A program made the position numbers and the translations under genes. Below are positions 6,151 to 11,897 of a DNA stretch of 11,897 nt, in pieces. Position 1 is the stretch's first letter. The number at the start of each line of letters is the position of its first letter. Below the pieces are notes generated by a model. That model was given only the letters and a program-made list of their open reading frames with translations. It ran no database searches and was not told where the DNA came from. This stretch comes from Immundisolibacteraceae bacterium (GTDB taxonomy: Bacteria > Pseudomonadota > Gammaproteobacteria > Immundisolibacterales > Immundisolibacteraceae). The stretch lies in NCBI GenBank assembly GCA_016763355.1, contig JAESTY010000134.1, positions 1-11,897 on the forward strand. Reading direction: 5' to 3'.

Positions 6151-7819
6151 TGATGAAGTTCCTGAGGGTTTGTTCAGACGGCCAGCTAAACTGCATGCTA
6201 GTACCACGAGATCCGTCAGATTCAACGGTGATAAGACAATGATAGGTATCGAGTAATTTTTTGATAATGGCCAGTCCCATACCGCTACCTTCGACCTCAT
6301 CACGAGGTTTTAGGGTTTGGAAAATGCCAAAAACTCGGCTGTGTTGTTCTGCCGGAATGCCCGGACCATCGTCAACCACTGAAAATTGGTAACCGGTTTC
6401 CCTGGAATCGACACGAATTGAGATACTGCCCTGGTCTAGATGATGATGTTTGATCGCATTGTTGATCAGGTTCCGAAGGATCTGTTCCAGGGGTACCACC
6501 AGGGTATTGATGGTGGGTAAGTTGTCATCGCAATGCAGCGCGAACCCGGTCGGCGGGTCGAGCATTCGGAAAATATCTTCTACTAATTCGGTGATATTTA
6601 CCGGCTTGATGTCACCATGGTTGTGGCCAATTTTGGAATAGGCCAGCAAATCGTTAAGTAGCTGCTCGAGCCGCCCGGTACGGCTGCGCATCAAGTGCAG
6701 ATACTCTTTGGTTTGGTCGCCGATACTGTCCTTGAGGTCCTCTTCTATCCAGCTTGCTAACTGCATGATGCCGCGCAGTGGCGCTTTTAAATCATGGGAA
6801 GCCACATAGGCAAAATCATTCAGGTCCTTGTTACTGCGTTCCAGCTCCAGCGTGTATCTTTGCAGTGCCTGTTCGGTCAACTCGCGGGTTTTGGCTTCGT
6901 TCTGTTTCTGCTCGTAAGTGTGAATGTAATCCATCAGTAGCCCGAGAAAGGGCACTGCGTAGGCAAAAATTTTGAGAAAATGAGCGATGTTGAAATGGTG
7001 ATCAAACAGCGAGGTAGAACCAAAAGCCATGTGCATTTCAACCATTACTTCCGGAATCATCGCGATCACCAGCGCATGTGCAAACACACTCGGCTGCTGG
7101 CGATAAAAATAGGGAAACAGGAACAGACCCGCAAACAGATATAGCACCAGCGGAATAACATCGTAGGGTCTGGTGACCAGGCCGTCAGGAAACTGGGTCT
7201 GGGGCAGGGAGTGACTGACCGCGCTGTAGTGGATGATCGCATAGGCAATTCCCACAGCCGCCATGAAGACAATAGCCAGCAGTTTTAGATTGGTTTTTTC
7301 AGATTTTTCACCGCGATTGCTCAGCAGCAGTAACACGCCGCCAATCAAAATAAGGGCATTAAATACTCGGCAAATAGCCCAGGTAAATGGAATCAGGTCG
7401 CGGTTATCCGCTACTGCTTCTATTAGTCGATCTGCGGCCAATGTATGGAATGCATCCATACAGCCGGCCAGAAAAAGTGCAGCACCGATGACCAATGTGG
7501 TCAGGTTCTTGGAAATCACGTAATGGCTGGCTGCCAGAAACACCGTGAGTATGGCAACACAAAATGCGGTCCACTCCAGTAATGTGTGGGTGAAGGCCCC
7601 GGAGAGGCGAGAGAAGAAGAATTCAAGTTGTAAATGGGGCGCCAGGTCGGCAATTGCATGTAGATCAGCAGTTTTGCCGGATGAACCAAAATTAACGCCG
7701 AACAGAGAAAGAATATAGGGTGCCAGACAGATGAAGATGACCAGGTAAAGGAATTCGCTGGGCATTTTTAGCGGGGCGGCTACCAAATCCGTACTTGCGG
7801 TTTGAGGTGCCGATGTCAT
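6140..7819 (-). CDS. Membrane histidine kinase with MASE3-like sensor, HisKA and HATPase domains
   Basis: A 559-residue sensor kinase. The N-terminal half has about eight hydrophobic segments (near 23-41, 76-97, 105-124, 143-166, 178-199, 222-240, 245-266, 279-299) with THTLLEW, CMDAFHTLA and AHFLKIFAY, resembling the MASE3 membrane sensor domain. A helical linker (300-330) leads to the HisKA motif SHDLKAPLRG with phospho-acceptor H342. The ATPase domain follows, with N-box LRNLINNAIKH (448-458), G1 DDGPGIP (483-489) and G2 GSGMGLAI (511-518). The kinase therefore looks active. The ATG at 7819 has AAGG 7 nt upstream. It is the first gene of a three-gene operon with a receiver (overlap 11 nt) and a REC-GGDEF-EAL protein. 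No PAS or GAF domain is visible, so sensing is by the membrane part; the ligand is unknown. Assignment to MASE3 is from recalled motifs and has lower certainty (about 0.7) than the kinase call. Confidence 0.95.
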   Translation of the reverse strand: MTSAPQTASTDLVAAPLKMPSEFLYLVIFICLAPYILSLFGVNFGSSGKTADLHAIADLAPHLQLEFFFSRLSGAFTHTLLEWTAFCVAILTVFLAASHYVISKNLTTLVIGAALFLAGCMDAFHTLAADRLIEAVADNRDLIPFTWAICRVFNALILIGGVLLLLSNRGEKSEKTNLKLLAIVFMAAVGIAYAIIHYSAVSHSLPQTQFPDGLVTRPYDVIPLVLYLFAGLFLFPYFYRQQPSVFAHALVIAMIPEVMVEMHMAFGSTSLFDHHFNIAHFLKIFAYAVPFLGLLMDYIHTYEQKQNEAKTRELTEQALQRYTLELERSNKDLNDFAYVASHDLKAPLRGIMQLASWIEEDLKDSIGDQTKEYLHLMRSRTGRLEQLLNDLLAYSKIGHNHGDIKPVNITELVEDIFRMLDPPTGFALHCDDNLPTINTLVVPLEQILRNLINNAIKHHHLDQGSISIRVDSRETGYQFSVVDDGPGIPAEQHSRVFGIFQTLKPRDEVEGSGMGLAIIKKLLDTYHCLITVESDGSRGTSMQFSWPSEQTLRNFINEQ

Positions 7820-8054
7820 CTTGTCGCCTTGAAAAGCATGGACAATCCTGGGTTGTTCTTCTAAAAAAAGACGATGGGTTTTATTGTTAGTGGGATAGGT
7901 GGGTTTTAGTCTCTGCTCTAGTCGGCTAAAAGCTGTGTGAACTTGAGTCTGATGCTGTTAAAACGGGGCTTTGTGTTTTCGGTTACGTTAATATCTGTAG
8001 GATAAAAAAACAGGCAATCTAAAGTTTGCTAATTCGGAATCAAGAGGAAGGGAT
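7820..8054. promoter_or_regulatory. Divergent intergenic region between the signalling operon and the deacylase-like gene
   Basis: A 235-bp AT-richer stretch between two divergent starts must hold the promoters for both directions, or at least those of the first genes. It has several A/T runs (7862-7868, 8001-8010) but I find no -35/-10 pair with good spacing on either strand and no obvious long palindrome. The plus-strand gene has a strong Shine-Dalgarno, AGGAAGGG (8045-8052). No small open frame worth calling is seen here. Confidence 0.45.
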
Positions 8055-9743
8055 ATGAGCTACGACCTGTTAATTAAAAACGGCACCGTGGTGGATGGCA
8101 CCGGAGCTGAACGATTCGTCGCCGATGTGGCAGTTAATAACGGCATGGTGGTTGAAATCGGCAAACTTGGCTCCGACGCCACTGAGGTCATCGACGCCAC
8201 CGGCAAGATTGTCTGTCCAGGGTTTGTCGATCCTCACACCCATTACGATGCCCAGATTAGCTGGGATACTTTGCTGTCAAGTTCCAGTGAACATGGGGTG
8301 ACTACCGTGGTCATGGGCAACTGTGGGGTGGGTGTTGCGCCCTGTCGGGTTGACCAGCGCGAGATGACCAAGGCTGATCTGATTACGGTTGAGGGAATGT
8401 CCGCCGAATCTCTAACTGCAGGCATTAACTGGCAGTGGGAAACCTTTAGCGAATACATGGATGTGGCGGCGGCCAGTCGCATCGCGATCAATACAGCATT
8501 TTTGGTGCCATTAGCGCCGTTTCGCACTTTCGTGCTCGGTGAAGATGCCTCAGAGCGCGGAGCTAATGATAAAGAGACCGAGCAGCTTACCCAGATGCTC
8601 AGCGACGCCATGCAGGCAGGTGCGTTCGGGTTCTCCCTGAGCCCGATGAATCAGCATATTGGTTGGCAGGGCAAACCATTGGCGACACGGTTGGCCAGCG
8701 ACCAGGAACTCAAAGCCTATTCGAATGTTTTACGGGATCTTGGCCGTGGAATTATTGAGGTGGCAGTGGTCAAAAAAATCGGCACCCTCGGTCAGGACGA
8801 GTATGACGTTATCGACCTGCTGTTGGCTGAAAGTCAGCGGCCGGTTTCCTGGTTGGCAGTATTTAACCGTAAGGACCAGCCCGAGGCCGCCGCCAATATG
8901 TTGGCTAAAGCTGATCCATTGATAAAGCGTGGCGCCATCCCCCAGGTGTTGAGTCGGCCGTTAACAGCTGAATTCAGTCTCAGCTCTAACCCATTGATTC
9001 TGGCCGATACTATTGCTGGGCAGGTGCTGTTTAACAGGCCAGTGGAGGAGGTCGCCGAGACCTGCAAAGATCCGGAATTTCGTCAACAGTTGCGTGACAA
9101 CATGGCTCAGGGCGCCATCTATGCAGGTCAGTTTCCTTCTACCCTGGTGCAGAGTGTAAAGAATCCGCAATTGGAAAAATACGTCGGAAAAACGATTGCC
9201 GAAATCAGCGCTGGGCGCGACACCGATGACTTTGATACCTTTTTTGATCTCGCACTGGAAGATAACCTGGCGATGCGTTTTGTCGGCTCAGCCGCCAACA
9301 ATGACTGGGAGCGGATTCCAGAGCTGATTAACGATCCGCGCACCATGATTGGTCTCTCCGACGGCGGCGCTCATTGCGACATGCTCTGTGAAGCTGGCTA
9401 TGCAACCTTTCTGCTGGGTTATTGGGTGCGCGAGAAACAGGTTATGACACTTGAATACGCGATAAAAAGAATCACCTCAGAGCCGGCGGATATTTTTGGT
9501 CTTAAAGATCGTGGTCGGCTACAGGTTGGCAATCCGGCCGATATCGTGATTTTTGATCAGCAGACCATCGGTTCTGATGTGCGCCCAACCACCCGTTATG
9601 ACCTGCCAGCCGGTGCGCCAAGACTCTATTCTCAGGCCAAGGGTATCGACCGGGTCATCGTTAATGGTGCATCGATTTACCACAATGGTGAACCCACCGG
9701 TGTTCAGAACGGTAAGGTGCTGCGTTCTGGTGACTATCAATAA
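8055..9743 (+). CDS. N-acyl-D-amino-acid deacylase-like amidohydrolase (amidohydrolase 3 family)
   Basis: A 562-residue metal-dependent hydrolase, close in length to D-aminoacylases (about 480-560). The N-terminal beta-sandwich begins DLLIKNGTVVDGTG, followed by PGFVDPHTHYDAQ with metal ligands H61 and H63. GNCGVG gives C90, the candidate bridging cysteine, and SDGGAHCDM gives catalytic D436. The C-terminal strand returns with GNPADIVIFD and VIVNG. No signal peptide is seen, so it should be cytosolic. The family releases D-amino acids from N-acyl forms or hydrolyses related cyclic amides. However, where D-aminoacylase has THMRDE and a later HH pair, this protein appears to have IEVAVVKK and WLAVFNRK, without histidine, so the substrate and even the metal content are uncertain. 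The ATG at 8055 has a strong AGGAAGGG upstream. It is transcribed away from the kinase operon and toward the second receiver gene, 52 nt away. Dihydropyrimidinase-like activity is a less likely alternative. Confidence 0.88.
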   Translation: MSYDLLIKNGTVVDGTGAERFVADVAVNNGMVVEIGKLGSDATEVIDATGKIVCPGFVDPHTHYDAQISWDTLLSSSSEHGVTTVVMGNCGVGVAPCRVDQREMTKADLITVEGMSAESLTAGINWQWETFSEYMDVAAASRIAINTAFLVPLAPFRTFVLGEDASERGANDKETEQLTQMLSDAMQAGAFGFSLSPMNQHIGWQGKPLATRLASDQELKAYSNVLRDLGRGIIEVAVVKKIGTLGQDEYDVIDLLLAESQRPVSWLAVFNRKDQPEAAANMLAKADPLIKRGAIPQVLSRPLTAEFSLSSNPLILADTIAGQVLFNRPVEEVAETCKDPEFRQQLRDNMAQGAIYAGQFPSTLVQSVKNPQLEKYVGKTIAEISAGRDTDDFDTFFDLALEDNLAMRFVGSAANNDWERIPELINDPRTMIGLSDGGAHCDMLCEAGYATFLLGYWVREKQVMTLEYAIKRITSEPADIFGLKDRGRLQVGNPADIVIFDQQTIGSDVRPTTRYDLPAGAPRLYSQAKGIDRVIVNGASIYHNGEPTGVQNGKVLRSGDYQ

Positions 9744-9795
9744 TAGTCGGCTTTAAACCAGCACCGGCAAGCCAGTTGGACAGGTATGAACAGGC

Positions 9796-10251
9796 CTATT
9801 TTAGTATGCCTGGTGCTAACTTGTTCCAGCCCAACCAGTAACTACACAAGGCCTGAGCCAGGTCGATATAGCCCTGCAAGCGCGCAGGCTTGGCGATATA
9901 GCTGTTGGCATGCATTTGAGTTGCCCTGGCGATGTCATCCGGGTTTGAAGACGAGGTCAACACAACCACGGGCACTGCTGCGCAGGCCGATTTTTTCAGT
10001 CTTACCAAAACCTGCCAGCCATCAAGCTTGGGTAAGCTCAGATCCAGCAAGATCAAATTTGGTAAGGCGGTTTCTTCGTTAATAGATAAAAAATAATCGA
10101 GGGCTTTTTTACCGTCATTGAGGTGCAGCAGGTCAATATCGATGTCGGCTTTAACGAGTGAACGCCTCATCAACTCGGCGTGGTCCGGGTCATCCTCTAT
10201 GAGGACAACCAGCGGTAAAGAATCGGGCTCAGTAGTTAAGGATTTATTCAT
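9796..10251 (-). CDS. Single-domain response regulator, Rcp1/CheY-like (second copy)
   Basis: A 151-residue stand-alone receiver: acidic pocket E19-D21 (IEDDPDHAELM), phospho-acceptor D70 in LILLDLSLPKLDGW, T99/S100 in VVLTSSSNPDD, and K121 in YIAKPA. IEDDPDHAE and LPKLDGW are typical of Rcp1-type partners of PAS or phytochrome histidine kinases. The frame stays open to a GTG at 10305 inside the kinase gene, but the ATG at 10251, 7 nt after the kinase stop, fits domain boundaries better. Its Shine-Dalgarno is poor, so translation probably relies on re-initiation by ribosomes leaving the kinase gene. There is no output domain; it likely works by protein contact or as a phosphate shuttle or sink. 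It differs clearly from the receiver at 5716-6150, so the two are not a recent duplication. It converges on the deacylase-like gene with a 52-nt gap that has no convincing terminator. Confidence 0.95.
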   Translation of the reverse strand: MNKSLTTEPDSLPLVVLIEDDPDHAELMRRSLVKADIDIDLLHLNDGKKALDYFLSINEETALPNLILLDLSLPKLDGWQVLVRLKKSACAAVPVVVLTSSSNPDDIARATQMHANSYIAKPARLQGYIDLAQALCSYWLGWNKLAPGILK

Positions 10252-10258
10252 TTCAGCT

Positions 10259-11897
10259 TTAATTATGGTTGCTGAGTCGCAATGAAAAAGAGATTCGGGT
10301 GCCACCTAATGGTGATGGTGATTCGACCCAGATTTTTCCTTCATGGGTATCGATGATTCGCTTTACGGCAGCTAGTCCTATGCCGGTTCCAGGTTGCTCG
10401 GGGTCGAGCTGATCAAAAAGGGTAAATACCTTGTTCTGAAACTGTAATGGGATCCCACAGCCGTTATCGTCGACAAAAAAACAGTTGTTTTCGGTATCCC
10501 AACCGAGTTCTATTTCGACCCTACTGTTGTCACGGCGGAACTTAATCGAGTTATCAATCAGATTTTGATAGACCTGAGCCAGGCGATCAGGATTACCGAT
10601 TACGCTAGGCAGACTGGGGTCGACGTTGATTTTTGCTGAGGCTTCAACGATTTGGCCAGCTACCCGGTCCAGCGCATCGTCAATCACGCTGTTCATGGGT
10701 GTTGGTTTACTGGTATGTGGGGTGATACCCAGCCGGGAATACTCGAGTAGCTCTGTGAGTAGATTGTGCATTTTAGTTGCCGCTTTATTAATCCGGCGCA
10801 GATCATCCTGGGCATTTTCCAGGTCATTGTTGGCCAAATTCTCAGCAAGAATTTCTGAAAAGCCCTCGATCGTGACTAGCGGACTCTTTAAATCGTGGGA
10901 AATACTGTAGGTAAATTGCTCGATGTCGGCTTTTTGCTGTTTGAGCTCTTTAATGTAGCGGTGGCGCTCGGTGACATCTCGAACAACGGTAATAATATGG
11001 GGTTCATTATTAAGCCTAATCGACCTGAGATGGCCCTCAACCGGAAATTCGCTTTTGTCTTTGCGAATATTGATTGCCTCGGCGACTACAGTTCTAGGGT
11101 TGTTGGTTAGTTCTGCAACGGCTTTGCCCTGGCGGTGGACATCTTCGGGCCTGGTCAATACACCGATACTCTGACCTCGTAGTTCATCAAGAGACCAACC
11201 ATGGCTGGTAGCAAGTTCCTGATTACAATCGATAATAGTCATGTCTGGCTGTTTAAAGAGCAGCACGCCATCGGGCAAAGCGTCAAATAGCTGTCGGTAT
11301 TTCTCTTCGCTACGCTCTAATGCCTGTTGCGAATCAATGCGGTCAGTGATGTCCGCTAACATGGCTGCCACTACCTTTTCACCTTCCCATTCGGTGGTTT
11401 GAATCCAGGCGTCGCTTGGGTAGCTAGTGCCATCTTTTTTAACCATATGTGCGGTCTGGAAAGACCAGTTTTCACTGTCCATCTCATTGCTGGCAACCGA
11501 GGTAAACAGCTGCTCGATCTGTTCTGGATTCCAGTCGCTAATAATATCTGCGCAGGAATTACCAACAACTTCTTCAACGCTAAAACCGCTGTCACTGCAG
11601 TATTTCTGGTTCACAAATAGTACGCAAAGATCACTCACCCGTGCGATTACCAGCCCGGTTCTGGAACCTTCCAGTAATTTTCCCAATTCGATGTAGCGTG
11701 ATTCGGTATGTTTCTGTTCGGTGATATCACGGAATACGCCGGTTGCCGACATAAAGGTACCGTCGGCGTCGGTCTCGGTTTCGCCGTAGAGCACGATGTT
11801 GCGGACATCACCATCGACTTCAATAACTCGGAATTCAATCTGCAACGGGGCGTCGCTGTTACCGGCTTGCTCGATGGCTTTGAGAACCAGCGGCAGG
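10259..11897 (-). CDS. Multi-PAS sensor histidine kinase (N-terminus missing)
   Basis: The frame is open to the right edge (first full codon 11896-11894), so the TTG at 11845 is internal and the true start lies outside; 545 residues are visible. Numbered from that edge, residues 1-57 are the end of a PAS/PAC unit closing in FRDITEQK. A second PAS (about 67-187) ends in LADITDR and a third (about 195-313) ends in VRDVTERHRY. HisKA follows with SISHDLKSP, phospho-acceptor H334. The ATPase domain has N-box NLIDNSIKF (445-453), G1 DDNGCGIP (476-483) and G2 GTGIGLAAV (503-511). No membrane segment is visible in this part; upstream domains could add one. It is followed 7 nt later by a single-domain receiver, its likely partner. 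The PAS chain suggests sensing of redox, light or small ligands, but no cofactor-binding residue could be identified. It belongs to the same broad group as phytochrome-like kinases. Confidence 0.95.
   Translation of the reverse strand, partial: LPLVLKAIEQAGNSDAPLQIEFRVIEVDGDVRNIVLYGETETDADGTFMSATGVFRDITEQKHTESRYIELGKLLEGSRTGLVIARVSDLCVLFVNQKYCSDSGFSVEEVVGNSCADIISDWNPEQIEQLFTSVASNEMDSENWSFQTAHMVKKDGTSYPSDAWIQTTEWEGEKVVAAMLADITDRIDSQQALERSEEKYRQLFDALPDGVLLFKQPDMTIIDCNQELATSHGWSLDELRGQSIGVLTRPEDVHRQGKAVAELTNNPRTVVAEAINIRKDKSEFPVEGHLRSIRLNNEPHIITVVRDVTERHRYIKELKQQKADIEQFTYSISHDLKSPLVTIEGFSEILAENLANNDLENAQDDLRRINKAATKMHNLLTELLEYSRLGITPHTSKPTPMNSVIDDALDRVAGQIVEASAKINVDPSLPSVIGNPDRLAQVYQNLIDNSIKFRRDNSRVEIELGWDTENNCFFVDDNGCGIPLQFQNKVFTLFDQLDPEQPGTGIGLAAVKRIIDTHEGKIWVESPSPLGGTRISFSLRLSNHN

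Noticed and set aside
5867..6256. 129-codon plus-strand open frame opposite the receiver and kinase end
   Set aside because: Serine/isoleucine-rich antisense shadow of well-supported genes, with no recognisable domain.
6151..6303. Longer receiver frame reaching into the kinase gene
   Set aside because: The added 51 residues are the kinase's G2 region read in another frame; the ATG at 6150 has a ribosome binding site and fits the receiver domain.
8020..8027. TAAAGTTT, identical to the -35 element of flagellar sigma-28 promoters
   Set aside because: The sequence 11 nt downstream (ATCAAGAG) does not match GCCGATAA, and the start site would fall at or past the ribosome binding site of the 8055 gene.
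8243..8611. 122-codon minus-strand open frame opposite the deacylase-like gene
   Set aside because: Antisense shadow with no ribosome binding site or recognisable motif.
9744..9820. Possible hairpins (AGCACC/GGTGCT and CAGGTAT/ATGCCTG) between the converging deacylase-like and receiver genes
   Set aside because: Stems are short, loops are long and no T-tract follows on either strand, so a terminator cannot be supported.

Overview
The window reads as ordinary chromosomal DNA of a gammaproteobacterium, probably a free-living or marine relative of the Pseudomonas/Alteromonas/Cellvibrio groups. The basis is an RhlB-type RNA helicase with a Gly/Arg-rich tail, a CysZ sulfate channel, an MtaD-type MTA/SAH deaminase, and a dense set of two-component and c-di-GMP genes. 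Coding density is high. I see no transposase, phage gene, tRNA, rRNA or CRISPR array. The genus assignment is inference from family types only.

Layout. Left part, plus strand: the 3' part of rhlB (1-1172), then a 100-residue IsdG/ABM-type monooxygenase (1225-1527) closed by a clear rho-independent terminator (1550-1583). Minus strand, converging on that terminator: mtaD followed by cysZ, 10 nt apart, with cysZ starting at a TTG whose Shine-Dalgarno overlaps the mtaD stop codon. Upstream of these on the same strand is a three-gene signalling operon read right to left. It consists of a membrane-anchored histidine kinase with a MASE3-like sensor (7819-6140), a stand-alone receiver overlapping it by 11 nt (6150-5716), and a REC-GGDEF-EAL protein (5681-3972) starting at TTG.

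A 235-bp intergenic region (7820-8054) separates this operon from a divergent plus-strand gene for an N-acyl-D-amino-acid deacylase-like amidohydrolase (8055-9743). Converging on that gene from the right edge is a second kinase/receiver pair: a multi-PAS histidine kinase cut by the window edge (11897-10259) and another Rcp1/CheY-like single-domain receiver (10251-9796).

How the genes may work together. The first operon looks like a complete path from a membrane signal through a kinase and two receivers to c-di-GMP synthesis and breakdown; both GGDEF (with I-site) and EAL catalytic residues are present. The second pair repeats the kinase plus output-less receiver arrangement with PAS input, so cross-talk between the two is a reasonable hypothesis. 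mtaD-cysZ couples purine/sulfur-nucleoside salvage to sulfate uptake. The most distinctive points are the intact signalling operon, the apparently intact Asn/Trp/His heme-oxygenase triad in the small monooxygenase, and the deacylase-like protein that seems to lack two histidine metal ligands of classical D-aminoacylase. Nothing here is clearly a wholly new system.
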